From Dolomedes plantarius (Eukaryota > Arthropoda > Arachnida > Araneae > Dolomedidae), in NCBI GenBank assembly GCA_907164885.2, contig OU015490.1, forward strand, positions 240,085,139-240,149,138: a stretch of DNA of 64,000 nt, in the 5' to 3' direction. Both the position numbers and the translations under genes were made by a program. Below are positions 47,169 through 58,784 of this stretch, piece by piece. The notes under the pieces are model-generated. The model was not told where the DNA came from. It searched no databases and saw nothing but the letters and a program-made list of their open reading frames with translations. Position 1 is the first letter of the stretch, and the number at the start of each line of letters is the position of its first letter.

Positions 47169-48575
47169 TGCTGGCCATCCAAATTGCAACACCAAGAAAG
47201 ACAAGAGATATCACAACAAAATTTATTTTGTAGATAACATGTTGACCAAGTATCAAATGATTAAATTTATAGACTTCTGTGAAGTGTGGTTCCTGCCAAA
47301 ATCAGTAGCCAGAGTAGCCGCCATTGTTGGAGATCACCGCTGCCACACGCCTCGGCATTGATTCAAAGAGACTTTGGATGAGTTCTTGGGGTACAGCAGA
47401 CCAAGCAGCTTCCACACGTTGCCAAAATTGATCTGCTGTGGCAGCTGGGGATGGAATCTGGGTCAATCGTAGAGCAACCATGGACCACATGTTTTCTATC
47501 GGCGAAAGATCCGGAGAGCGAGGCGGCCAGGGAAGCAATTCAATCTGGCGATTGACGAAGAACCGTTGGACAATGCGTGCCACGTGTGGTCGCGCATTAT
47601 CCTGTTGAAATATGGTTGTGGGCAAGCCCTGAAGGTAAGGAAGGACAACTGGCTCCAACACCTCGGAGATGTAGCGCTGGCTGTTTAAAGTACCGGCAAT
47701 GCGTACTAGAGGTGTGCGAGAGGGATATCCAATACCGCCCCATACCATAATACCCGGTGCAGGACCAGTGTGGCGGTGCATAACGCAGCTGTTCAGCATC
47801 CTCTCTTCACGGTGTCTCCAGACTCGAATGCGACCATCGTGGTGTTGCAGACAGAAGCATGACTCGTCAGTAAAGACAATTTCATTCCATTCTGCCGTCC
47901 ACATCCTTCTGTCATCGCACCATTGGCGGCGGAGACGTCTGTGGTTCTGCGTCAAGGGTATACAAAGCAATGGACGTCTTGCGGACAGACCACTCTGCTG
48001 TAAACGGCATCGAATGGTACGCGCAGACACTGGATGATGCGTTACAGACTGCGTGTGCTGTGCTATGGTTCGTGATGTGACTGAGCGATCCGTCACTGCC
48101 ATACGCACAATTTGCCTGTCATCACGTGAAGTGGTGCGCTGAGGTGGATGCGGTCGAACACGCCGGTCCGTCGTACCCTCCTGCATCCAACGATCACATA
48201 TCCGCATTACAGTTGTTTGGTTTCGTCCAACACGACTACCGATTTCCCTGAAAGATAATCCACAATCTCGGTAGGCCACTATCCTTCCTCTGTCGAACTC
48301 GGATACTTGATCAAAAGATGATCGCTGTTTTCGACGAGGCATAATTGATCCTTTTTTTGAAAAAAACCACAAGAAAAACACAATTGCCGAACTTGAAAAC
48401 GTCGAAATCTCCAAGCCTTAAATAGCGCTTTGAAGTGGCGCCACAGGCGCGCGTGATGTGCGTCTGCGCTGAAATTCTAATCATTTGCATATCTCACCTC
48501 CGCTAATGCATGTTGTAAATTTCATGTTATTTGCATGTTTCCTTCAGGGTGTTGCATTTACAGTGGCCAGCAGTG
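47166..48575 (-). mobile_element. Complete Tc1-like transposon with TA target duplication
   Basis: The inverted ends cactgctggccatccaaatt and gtggccagcagtg pair over about 28 bp with an imperfect middle (shared ggtgttgca and ggccagcagtg). TA occurs at 47164-47165 and 48576-48577. The 1410-bp length and a single transposase frame are typical of an autonomous Tc1 element. It directly abuts the decayed element starting at 48582. Confidence 0.9.
47302..48342 (-). CDS. Tc1-like transposase, DD34E, apparently intact
   Basis: This 346-residue transposase, counted from MPRRKQRSSF, would bind the element's terminal repeats and cut and join DNA at TA. The open frame extends 24 codons further upstream (to 48414), but the MPRRK start fits the family better. 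Residues about 10-55 form a first helix-turn-helix (FDRGRIVAYRDCGLSFREIG), then a basic RRVRPHPPQR linker, then a second helical DNA-binding region (about 80-120). Catalytic residues are Asp159 (VFTDESCF), Asp248 (IFQQDNARPH) and Glu283 (SPDLSPIENMW), with 34 residues between the last two. MVWGGI and the SMPRRVAAVI-type C-terminus are standard. There is no internal stop or frameshift, unlike every other transposase in the window. Activity is not shown by sequence alone. Confidence 0.93.
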   Translation of the reverse strand: MPRRKQRSSFDQVSEFDRGRIVAYRDCGLSFREIGSRVGRNQTTVMRICDRWMQEGTTDRRVRPHPPQRTTSRDDRQIVRMAVTDRSVTSRTIAQHTQSVTHHPVSARTIRCRLQQSGLSARRPLLCIPLTQNHRRLRRQWCDDRRMWTAEWNEIVFTDESCFCLQHHDGRIRVWRHREERMLNSCVMHRHTGPAPGIMVWGGIGYPSRTPLVRIAGTLNSQRYISEVLEPVVLPYLQGLPTTIFQQDNARPHVARIVQRFFVNRQIELLPWPPRSPDLSPIENMWSMVALRLTQIPSPAATADQFWQRVEAAWSAVPQELIQSLFESMPRRVAAVISNNGGYSGY

Positions 48576-49642
48576 TATATACACTGAATTAGGGATACCT
48601 ACCTCGTAACGAGTTGGGCCTACTCTGGCCTTGATAACGGCTGCCACACGACGAGGCATAGATTCAACAAGTTTCTGGAAACGTTCCACGGGAATGGCTT
48701 GCCAAATATTGGCTAAAGCTGTCCATAATTCAGTAAGGTTCTTTGGTGCTGTGTGTTTGCCTTTCACGTCTTGTTCCAAAACATCCCAAAGATGCTCAAT
48801 AGGATTTAAGTCTGGGCTTCTAGGTGGCCAATTCATGACAGAGAAGTCTGAGGAATGCTCATCGAACCAGCCAGTAGCCAACCGGGACTTGTGAGAGGTA
48901 CAGTTGTCTTGCTGGAAAACTCCAATACCGTGCGGATAACAGAACAGCATAAACGGATGGAGGTGATCACCCAGCAACTCTACGTACCGAATTGCATTGA
49001 GGGAGGTTGGTACACGCACCAAAGATCCCAAACTGTGCCACGAAAAAACACCCCAGACCATGATTGAGCCACCATGCCCTTGTACAGTTCCAGCCAGGCA
49101 TGCAGTATCCATGGCTTCATGAGCCTGACGCCATATTCTCAGCCTTCCGTCGGCGTTAAGTAGTCGGAATCGAGACTCATCACTCCATGCTACTCGTTTC
49201 CAGTCCTCTACACTCCAGTCTCTGTGCTCTCTTGCTCAGGAAAGACGTGCAGCCCGATGGCGAGTATAGAGCAATGGTACTCTCGTAGGTCGACGGCTCC
49301 CGAAACCCATACGGTGAAGCGAGCGTTGCACAGTCCGTTTATTGACAGTACAACTGGCACCGTCATTAAACTGGGTGGTAATTTGAGCTGATGTTTGGCT
49401 TCGCTGGCTACGTACAATACGCCTGAGCCGTCTCTCACCACGCACTGTCAAGGCTAATTGTCCTTTGCAATTTGCCCGATTGCTAGTTTTTTTCCATCAT
49501 CTATGTATTCCTGGTATACTCTTGACACTGTCGACCTTGAAAATCCTAGCTGTCTGACGATTTCGGAAATTGAATGGCCCATGCTTCGCGCACCTACGAT
49601 TTGTCCGCGATCGAAGGCGTCTAAATCAGGCAGTTTACCCAT
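48558..49642 (-). pseudogene. Tc1-like transposase, DD36E type, broken by frameshifts
   Basis: Three minus-strand pieces read in order. 49642-49454 carries the N-terminal helix-turn-helix (DAFDRGQIVGARSMGHSISE). About 49451-49236 carries the second DNA-binding part (QITTQFNDGASCTVNKRTVQ). 49200-48600 carries the catalytic core: WSDESRFRL, QQDNCTSH and SPDLNPIEHLW. Frameshifts separate them, so no full product is possible. Between the second Asp and the Glu are 36 residues, two more than in the neighbour at 47302. DD36E spacing is known for a distinct Tc1-related clade. The last piece runs on into the neighbour's terminal repeat, so its reported end is not the true C-terminus. Confidence 0.8.
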
Positions 49643-49778
49643 ACTGGCAATTCCAACAACTAATTCAGAAGAACCACAGTACGCGCTATATATGCAGTTA
49701 CCACAGCGCCCTCACTTGCGCATACATGATGCGCAGCGCTACACAATTTGCATAAGCTTTGCTATCCCGAATTCAGTG
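48582..49778 (-). mobile_element. Decayed Tc1-like transposon next to the intact one
   Basis: Left end cactgaattagggatacc and right end tatcccgaattcagtg are inverted repeats. On the right a further gcacttcagtg follows (to about 49789), so the true right end may extend about 11 bp and the left may be trimmed. It is separated from the neighbouring Tc1 by only tatata. It carries the broken DD36E transposase. Confidence 0.75.
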
Positions 49779-49786
49779 GCACTTCA

Positions 49787-49789
<3 letters not shown>

Positions 49790-49866
<77 letters not shown>

Positions 49867-49885
49867 TTATTTATTTATATATATA
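49790..49885. repeat. (TA)n microsatellite with tttat variant end
   Basis: About 35 TA units grading into ttatttatttat, just outside the Helitron 3' end at 49886. Confidence 0.95.
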
Positions 49886-51075
49886 CTAGCTATTTACCCG
49901 GCGTTGCCCAGGTATTTATTAATCTCAATTTTTTACTACACAGGAAGAGGAATGAATCCTACCTATAGTGTAAAATCTAAGTAATTTTATTTACGGGTAT
50001 TTAAAAGTATATGTACAGTATACAAATGATAAAATAAAATTACAAATTCACTCTATTATTTAACTCAAAACTTGATTATAAACAACACTTTTAGTTTCCT
50101 CTATTGATCTCAGTGACTCCGAAAACAATGGATTCGACACTACTCTCGGACATTTTGGACATTTCATTTTCCCCTTCCCCCCTCCTCCCCCAATACTGAT
50201 TGGGGGGTCCGAACTTGCACATAAACGGTATCAGTTGTGTCACTATTCATCTCAGTGATCCCGAAAACTATGGATTCGACACTACTCTCGGTCATTTTGG
50301 ACATTTTATCTCCCCCCCGTCTCCCCCCCCCCAACATTGAAGGGGGGGTGTTGCTGAACTGTCACTTAAACGGCATTCGGATTGCCACTGTTCCTCTCAG
50401 CGACCCCGAAAACTATGGTTTCGACACTACTCTCGGTCATTTTAGAGATTTTATATTCCCCCTTCTTCCCCCCTTACCCCAATGGCTATGGGGGGCTGAA
50501 CTTGCACTTAAACGACCTCGGAAGTGTCACTATTAATCTCAGCGACGCCGAGAATTATGGATTCGACACTTGTCGGTCATTTTGGAGATTTTATATTCCC
50601 CCTTCTTCCTCTCCCCCCCCCCAATGATGATGGGGGGAGGCTGAACTTGCACTTAACTGACATAGGGAGTGCCACTATTAATCTCAGTGATCCCGAAAAC
50701 AATGGATTCGACATTACTCTCGGTCATTTTGGATATTTGTATTCCCCCATTTCTTCCCCCCTTTTCCGCCCATATGCTGATGGGGGGGGGGGGCTGAACT
50801 TGCCCTTAAATGACATCGGGGGTGTCACTATTAATCTCAGCGACCTCGAAAACTATGGATTCGACAGTGATATCAATCGTTTTCGATTATTTTTACATGT
50901 GCCCCCTGCCCCCCTAGGGGTATTAGGGGTGTCGTATTGTGAATCTAAACCATTCTCGAATCATTTCGCACTCACAAAATTTCATTAAATAATCGCACTC
51001 ACAAAATTTCATTAAAATCAGTCCAGCCGTTTAGGAGGAGTTGTGACATACACACGGACAGAAGAAATATATATA
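49886..51075 (-). mobile_element. Helitron, minus strand, with internal minisatellite
   Basis: The 3' end is CTAG (49889-49886) with T next, preceded by a hairpin-forming CCTGGGCAACGCCGGG about 9 nt away. The 5' part near 51000-51075 holds ctcctcctaaacggctggac on the minus strand, a segment common in arthropod Helitrons; the exact 5' end is blurred by a TA/CATA tract. The interior is filled by the tandem array at 50106-50900. No coding. Confidence 0.65.
50106..50900. repeat. Tandem array, unit about 145 bp, six copies
   Basis: ctcag(t/c)ga... starts at about 50109, 50251, 50396, 50538, 50683 and 50836 (spacings 142-153). Each unit contains tatggattcgacactactct, then a pyrimidine-rich and a G-rich run that vary in length, then ctgaacttgcacttaaa. 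The C and G runs explain the length variation. Frames crossing the array (50237-50988) are by-products. Confidence 0.9.
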
Positions 51076-51076
51076 T

Positions 51077-51145
<69 letters not shown>

Positions 51146-51169
51146 TGTGTGTGTGTGTGTGTGTGTGTG
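51066..51169. repeat. Compound (TA)n / (GT)n microsatellite
   Basis: TA/CATA tract followed by a gtgtgtgt run (about 51143-51169). Confidence 0.95.
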
Positions 51170-51970
51170 ATAATAACGGCCGACCATTATATATCTAAAG
51201 CGTATTTAAAAATATCCTGTTAATAAAGCACGACCCCTTTTCTAAAATTGCAACCTAAAAATAAAATAAGATAATTTATCGTAGCCCTGCTGATCATGAT
51301 ACAGGCATTTGCAGTAGTTGAACTCAATAATATCCCCAGATATGAGTGTAGGAAGTTTATGAGATTTCGAATGTGAGTGTAATGCCAAAATTCTTGAAGA
51401 GCCCTCGAATCACTCTGAATTTATGTCTTCTATAGTGTCAAAACCGCACTTTATAAGAACTTTATGGCCACTTATCCTGCACCCAGGTCAATAGTTCGCG
51501 GTTCTAACAAGCGCGGGATCTAGCAGTACAGTCCCCGATAAACTTAAGTGGACACGTGAACTCCACGAATCTAAAGTCGCCCAATTAAAATATTAAGTAG
51601 TTTAGGCCCTCTGGCGTCAATATCACCAAACACCCATTTAATATTGCATGAACAGAAGTTTTCTGTCTCTTGGTGTCTAACTCTCGTTGCTGTCGGACCT
51701 GCGGTCCGCTTCTGTCTTGTAATGTAATCCGCTTCCCGTCAGGCCAAGTCATGTGGCCACTGCAGCTAATGCCTTCTAATAAAGAAAGCAAGTCTTCGAA
51801 GTTGTGTATTTCATCAAAGGCTCCATGTGCGCGTGTCTCGCCTAAAGTTCGTAAGTGCTTCCCTGGATCTACACTGCGCCCGTCTGCATCACACCTTCGT
51901 GCCGGCTACCCCCTACGATTAGTGCTATGCCTCTCTTCCACGGCGTGAGGTTCGGGGCATCACACACACA
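51170..51970. other. Intergenic, nothing recognised
   Basis: Slightly less AT-rich near 51580-51950. Overlapping frames on both strands (minus 51791-51585, plus 51670-51948) have coding-like composition but no domain I recognise. They may be a repeat fragment. Confidence 0.35.
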
Positions 51971-51983
51971 CATATATATATAA

Positions 51984-52070
<87 letters not shown>
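51971..52070. repeat. (TA)n microsatellite
   Basis: About 48 TA units running up to the MITE at 52071. Confidence 0.95.
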
Positions 52071-52073
<3 letters not shown>

Positions 52074-52230
52074 TGTGGAATCTCGATCTATCGTTTTTCA
52101 AGGGACCGATTGAAATGAACGATAAATGCGGGAAAACTATAGATGCGGAAACATAACAAAGCAATATTATCTTTGGGACTGGATAAAACGAACGACACAT
52201 ACGGAAAAACGATCGATCGAGATTCCACTG
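52071..52230. mobile_element. MITE with about 28-bp inverted ends, TA-flanked
   Basis: The left end has tggaatctcgatctatcg and the right end has cgatcgatcgagattccactg; the inner gtttttc/gaaaaac also pairs. A (TA)n tract lies on each side. At 160 bp there is no coding; Tigger/mariner-like by target. Confidence 0.75.
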
Positions 52231-52248
52231 TATATATATATATATATA

Positions 52249-53521
52249 TCAGGTTGTAACTAAAGTTTACCGCCTCCGCAAATATCATCTTCGCAAAGAG
52301 TTCGCATTGGCGTGTTTAATCTTATTTTGTCAAACGATTTTTGGCATTTGAAAGAAAGAGACTTGCTATAGAACACTGTGTTGTGAAATTTGTAAAAAAA
52401 TATCATTATCATTAAGTACAAGGTGTTTAAAATGGAACTATCACGCTACCAGATTTGAACTATCATTTACTTCCAGTTCTGTTGCAAAAAGTCAGCTACA
52501 GAATATCACCGAATCATGTGTACAGCTTCAGGTACTACTGTTGTATCTTATGACACTGTGAAGGTTTGGTACCGAAAGTTCAAAAACAAGGACTATGACA
52601 TTCAAGAAGCAGAACGCTCTGGCCGGCCTACTGATGTTGATGAGGCCCGCCTGTGAGAACTTGTGGGAGAAGATCAGTATGCAACCACTTGAGAGCTAGC
52701 TAAAGTGTTAGACGTTAGTGCCATGTCCATTAGTCGCGCTATGCATCGCATAAACTTGACGTACAAGTTCAATCGCTGGGTGCCGCATGAGCGGACTCTA
52801 GCAGATAAGAACAGACGTGTTCAGGACTGCACTAATCTGCTCGAATATCAACGGAAAGACAAAATTCTGGACCGAATCGTCACTTGTGATGAAAAGTGGA
52901 TTCACTTCAACAAAACAAGCCAAAAAGGGGGTTGCTGCGCCCGGTGAGCCCGTCGGAAGCGTCGCAAAGCGCAATTTGACTAACAAAAAGATCATGCTTT
53001 GCATCCGGTAGGATTGATAAAAAAGAAGGGTCCAAAGAATATCTGGAAAGAGGTAAAACCATCGACAGTAAGGTGTACAGCGAGATGCTAGTCCGTGTAG
53101 ACGCTGCTATCAAGGCAAAACATCGAACTGAGTTCCGGCGCAAGAAGGTACTGTTCCATCAAGATAATTCAAGACCACATGTGTCTGCATTCACCGGCTG
53201 GACTCTGTATGGGATCTTTTGCCACGCCCACCACATAGCCCCGATATCGCTCCTTCGGACTTCTACCTTTTCTTACACCTGCAGATACACCTTGATGGTG
53301 CAATCTTCCATGCTGCACTGAACGTCTGAAATGAGGTTGATCTGTTTTTGGTTCGCGGCCACCATGCTTCTGGGCCGAAGGCTTTGAAAGATTACCAAAA
53401 CATTGGCAGAAAATCATAGAATTAGGTGCTGATTACTACCCGCACTGAAGGTACTGCTTTCATGTTTTTTTCTAACTTTATTAAGAACGTTTTTTGGCTG
53501 AAAACTTTCGTTACAACCTAA
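52249..53521 (+). mobile_element. Mariner transposon, full length but decayed
   Basis: The ends tcaggttgtaactaaagttt and the inverse of ttaggttgtaacgaaagttt match at about 22 of 26 positions. TA flanks both (52247-52248 and 53522-53523). At 1273 bp it is the usual mariner size. It contains the broken transposase at 52432-53420. Confidence 0.85.
52432..53420 (+). pseudogene. Mariner transposase, DD34D type, with stops and frameshifts
   Basis: From ATG 52432 the frame reads MELSRYQI and stops at once. Downstream pieces are YHRIMCTASGTTVVSYDTVK and RSGRPTDVD (DNA-binding region), VTCDEKWIHFN (first catalytic Asp), LFHQDNSRPHVS (second) and, in another frame, HSPDIAPSDFYLF (third; the D(34)D pattern of mariner). 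At least three stops and two frame changes are visible, so it is inactive. Confidence 0.85.
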
Positions 53522-53545
53522 TATATATATATATATATATATATA

Positions 53546-54478
<933 letters not shown>

Positions 54479-54500
54479 CACACACACCTACATATACATA

Positions 54501-54742
54501 CCGGGTGGCCATAATTAAACTGACAGTGTTCACAGTGTTCTGTAGCGCGATCTATTTGCGAGAATGACGCCACATTTTGTAGGAAGATTAAACAAGACGG
54601 GGGACGAAGGATTCCGCGAAAAAATAAATTAGTTCCAAAAGTCACCGCTAGAGGAATATTTGGCGCTGTGTAATAGAAAAACCGCAAATAGATCGCGCTA
54701 CAGAACACTGTGAGCACTGTCAGTTTAATTATGGCCACCCGG
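54501..54742. mobile_element. MITE with 60-bp terminal inverted repeats
   Basis: 54501-54560 is the inverse complement of 54683-54742 at 59 of 60 positions. The first bases are ccgggtggccataattaaac. TA flanks both ends (54499-54500 and 54743-54744). The 122-bp middle is noncoding. At 242 bp it is a compact, well-preserved MITE, likely of the Tc1/mariner group by target site. Confidence 0.92.
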
Positions 54743-54744
54743 TA

Positions 54745-57390
54745 TATTAGATAATTTACCACAAAATACTCTTTAATTTACCTTAATTATCTTTTATTAA
54801 AATTATTTTTTATAATTTTAAAAATATAACTTAATTTCTAGACCTATAAGTAGATACACATGATTATAGTAAGAGAAGAAAAAATCCAATATTTGTTACA
54901 ACATACCTGCTTAACAGTTTTAACATTTCAACTACAGGAAGCGAGCAAGAAAAAATTATCTATAGTAGTTTGACGTAATGAAGTTTTCAAGAGGCTGTTT
55001 ATATCTCTTTCAATACTAATAGTCTCAGACGAAGATTCACCTTCTAGCTTAGGTTTCACGGTTTGATAACATGCTGAATCTACTAATGTCCCGTTTGCCT
55101 AAGTGATAGTGGACACTTCGCCGAAGATTTATGTGTTTCTGGGTCCAGGAAGCGGCAACCAGGATGTGGGAGGTGGGATAAAAGAGTCCCTATTTTTGTT
55201 TGTCAGTGGAGAAAAGTGAAATCGGACCCAGACGGGTAAAGATGCTACTGGGTCAAGCTAATAGGACAGTGTTGTGCTAAAGCGTTTAAGGAGAAACTAT
55301 TACGTTATATCTAACAAAGAAAGGGATGAATTTTACGACTATATTCCATCCCATCTTATCAATCTTTCTTTAAAAAAAAATGAAAGAACTTCGTGCCTTT
55401 TGAGGGTTTAAGTGGCTTTTTTGGAAAAATGAAAGGAAAACGAACAGATATTACAAGCAATATAATACAAGTAGTATCTCTGTGGCAATAGAGTGTGCAA
55501 CCCAGGAAGAAATAATTACAAGATAAAAAGAACTTTTATAATACCATGTTTTTAAATTTTCTGTTGAATCATATAAACTTGACAATTCTATGTATTAATA
55601 AATACTTTTTAAATTTTTTTTATGAATTATCCCATCAACTTGAAAGAAAATGAAGTTAATTGGAAGTTAACTTGCGTTTAACTTTTCGTTCCCGTCCCTG
55701 CCGATAGATGGCTGCACCAGTCTACAGAACAAAATTAACTGAACATGAATTCAAATCTGCTTAAATTTGGCTAAAAGTATTAAAAAAATTCATTGTCATC
55801 GTGTTCTGAGCTATTCTAAAAGTTTCAAATGTCTAGCTAGTCGGGAAGTTAGTTAAAAATCGATTGCAAGATTTGTACTGGACAAACACGCACACAAACA
55901 AAGAAGAAAGGAAGTTAATAGAAACATGGTAAAAAACAGTGGAGAAACACTTAAACGATAGGTCGTTGCCACTATAGGTGAATAAATAATTGAAAGAGTG
56001 CATGGAACCCAGCTGCAGAAGAGCAGCAAACTATGGACACACTTGAAAGTGCCTTAACAAATTGCTAAGGAGTTTTTCATATTGTGAAACAAATAAATTT
56101 AATTTCAAAGGCTTGATAAGTGCCTGACACATTAGAGAAAAAAAAAGAGTATGGAAGGCTAAGTGAAATCATACTGCAAGAGATGTACAAAGAATTGCAT
56201 AAAGTGGAATAAATCAAATAGTTAAATTTAAGAAAATGTAAAAAATGGAAACAAAGTAAAAATAATAAAAAAAAATAAAACAAAGTAAATAATTTTAAAA
56301 ATTTTTGAATTTTTATTTGTTGAATTTTTATTCATTGAAAGAGAATGTCATCAGTGTAAAACATTCACATCAACATTGCATTTCTTGTTTAATTTATGAA
56401 ATTTTCAAAACTATACATAATTAACCAATTAATCAGAGGGAATAGGTTATGCTCTTCTAATAAAAGACAAAAAATGTACGACACATGACTTTGAGGCTAG
56501 AATCAAACTCCTAATCTGCAAATCTAATATAGTTTCTTATAGATCGTTTTCGTTTTACTTAACTGGATAATTGGAAGCCTACAGTTGCGGGTTCCACTTC
56601 TTGCTCCGGGCAGACGGTTGTTAGGAACAATTTATTATAAAATATAGAATTAGACGTTATCGTCATATAAATTAATTCGTCAAGTTAACGCCGGTGAGTT
56701 AAGTTCTTCAAAAGTGCGTTTACTCGGATCTTTTCACAAGGTAAGGATTATGGTTGTATTAATTTTGAGTGTTCCCCTAAAATTGTGTTACTAACGCATT
56801 TATGCGTTAGAAAACTTGTACGTATACTGAACTTTCTCTGATGTTCACTTTTTTTCTAGATGTCGCATGGTAAATTCATTCATGTAAAATATGTTTTTGT
56901 AGCAGAGCATTGCCGAAATTTTTCTTTTATGCAGCCATATTTTGTAAAACGGAGCACAAATTAGGTGTTCCTATCTTCAGAGTATTCTTTCGGTGTTATT
57001 GAATAACCTGATAATTGTTTAAAAGTCTTGGAATATGTAGCTTTTTTAAAATCAGACAAATTCATCAATGGACCTATTCGCTAATTTCGTTAAGATTTAT
57101 TGTATTATTTTTACAAGAAGGATATTGAATAAGTTACGAAATTTCACGAATCTGCTACCTGTTGCTGTTGTTTGTCCAGGCAGGGCGCTTGTCAATGAAG
57201 GAATAAGCCACATAAACCGCGAAAATCATTAGTTGCTTTCAATGGGGGCACTATTTCAATGTGGGTTGGTTGCTTCAATGGTTGGTATAGGCGAACCAAC
57301 ACCACCCTACCTCAATTTTAACCGAGCACCCCCAGGGGCGAAGTCTGGAGACTCGTATTTTCTCCCAGCCTCTCGGACTCATAGAGGGTT
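54745..57390. other. Intergenic, with one dispersed repeat
   Basis: About 55510-55930 is repeated in inverse orientation at 63185-63605 (shared ccgtccctgccgatagatgg, agctagtcgggaagttag). The remainder is AT-rich with no supported gene. Near 57150 a short gttgctgttg and following sequence recall the SINE family of 15-17 kb. Confidence 0.5.
55510..55930 (+). repeat. Dispersed repeat, about 420 bp, copy A
   Basis: Matches 63185-63605 in inverse orientation along nearly its full length, including aaaaagaacttttat at one end and ccatgttt/aaacatgg at the other. No coding and no clear terminal repeats. Confidence 0.8.
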
Positions 57391-57396
57391 TGGTGT

Positions 57397-57540
57397 GGCT
57401 TGGAGCCCTACGGTTAACTTTTGCTACTCAAGGGCTAATTAGACCGGGACCTACTGCTTAAAGCCGATTCCGAATGGCTACAAACGTCCATGCCAAGAGT
57501 GAGATTCGAACTCACAGACTTTGGTACCGAATGCCAGCGA
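57397..57540 (-). repeat. SINE, same family as 18204-18390
   Basis: Shares gctaattagaccgggaccta, gccgattccgaa and a B box (minus strand) with the copy at 18.2 kb, but is more diverged and lacks the tRNA 5' end, where another SINE begins. Confidence 0.7.
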
Positions 57541-57544
57541 CATC

Positions 57545-57680
57545 ATAGAGGGACTTTCCGGTCTAGGGATTCAACGTGTCTCTATCCGGCCTAGACACGA
57601 AGGTAATTAATGGTGTTCGTCGGGATTTGAGCAACCCCAGTTCTAAGCTCAACGCGTGACCACTAGGCTACCTTCAAGAA
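57545..57680 (-). repeat. Third tRNA-derived SINE
   Basis: On the minus strand ggtagcctagtggtcacgcg (A box) lies about 40 nt before a B-box-like gctcaaatccc. It abuts the previous SINE. Confidence 0.5.
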
Positions 57681-57945
57681 GACAAGATACCTTGAATCGT
57701 GATTTTTTTAAACTATTAAGTTTTTAACTCCATTTACGAAATAAGAAAAAATGTTAAGTATTGTTGCATGTATGTTATACATTTAAATAAGTTTTTTTTG
57801 GTAAAATAAGCTTTTTTTTTTTAAATTGACGGTTTTATTAAACTTAAGATACAATTTTAAAAGCAACCCTAAAACATTTTATTACCCTCGAAAACAGTAT
57901 ACTTTTAGTATAAGTATAGTTTTTATATATAAACACTAGCTGAAT
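57681..57945. other. Short AT-rich spacer
   Basis: Nothing recognised. Confidence 0.4.
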
Positions 57946-58059
57946 ACTCGTACTTCGCTACAGAGAACATTCAAATTAAATACAACGGCCAATATATGCA
58001 ATTAATGCCCCCCAAAATATATTTATAATAAATACAACAGTCAATGTATACAATTAATG

Positions 58060-58063
<4 letters not shown>

Positions 58064-58134
<71 letters not shown>

Positions 58135-58153
58135 GTATGTATATATATATATA

Positions 58154-58243
<90 letters not shown>
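58064..58243. repeat. (TA)n microsatellite, long
   Basis: A 180-bp TA tract with tgta interruptions. It is the expanded internal tract of the Helitron, into which the LTR element inserted. Confidence 0.95.
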
Positions 58244-58247
<4 letters not shown>

Positions 58248-58527
58248 GAAAGCAGAACTGAACTTTTAAGTATGAACTTTAAACTTCATAAAATGTTATT
58301 TGTAAACGCATATAATGTCTGGCGCAAGAGGGCGCCGCTAGCACGAACATTATCACGACCCCTCTACTCTGTTTGGGGAGAACATTGAGACTCCCGCTTT
58401 GGATTCCGCCGTAGACGGACTACGTTTTTTTTCAATTCTAAATGTAAATAAACTTTAATTGTTCATTGTTATTTGCGATGGTCGTTAGTTTATATTGTGG
58501 ATGTTTTTATTGCAACCCCGCGCCCCA
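58244..58527 (+). repeat. 5' LTR of a Ty3/Gypsy element
   Basis: 284 bp from TGTAGAAAGC to GCGCCCCA. It matches the 3' LTR at 60724-61007 with about 14 mismatches by eye. It contains a polyadenylation-type taaataaac. Confidence 0.85.
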
Positions 58528-58532
58528 AACCG

Positions 58533-58550
58533 TGGTGTCAGAAGAATGGG
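58533..58550 (+). promoter_or_regulatory. Primer binding site, tRNA-Leu type
   Basis: tggtgtcagaag is complementary to the 3' end of metazoan leucine tRNAs (which end CTTCTGACACCA). After it the match continues as tgggat once two extra bases are skipped. It lies 5 bp downstream of the LTR, where a primer site is expected. Confidence 0.65.
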
Positions 58551-58784
58551 ATGAGGTATGAATTGAAAAATAATCAACGAACACACGACGTGAATCCCCA
58601 GCAACGCATTACGACGCAACGGACTCCGAACTGAAGTAAGATCCTTCTATTTTTATTAATTACGATAGTGACTGTTTTGTTTCTTCGAATTACGGCTAAT
58701 TACGATAATTCTATTTATACGATTTACGAGCATTATTTTATGTTTACGAATAATTACGATTTTTGCTACGATTAACGATTCTAA

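Noticed and set aside
47699..48037. 112-codon + strand frame opposite the Tc1 transposase
   Set aside because: Antisense shadow of the transposase.
51585..51948. Overlapping frames on both strands with coding-like composition
   Set aside because: No family recognised and both strands are equally open; probably a repeat fragment.
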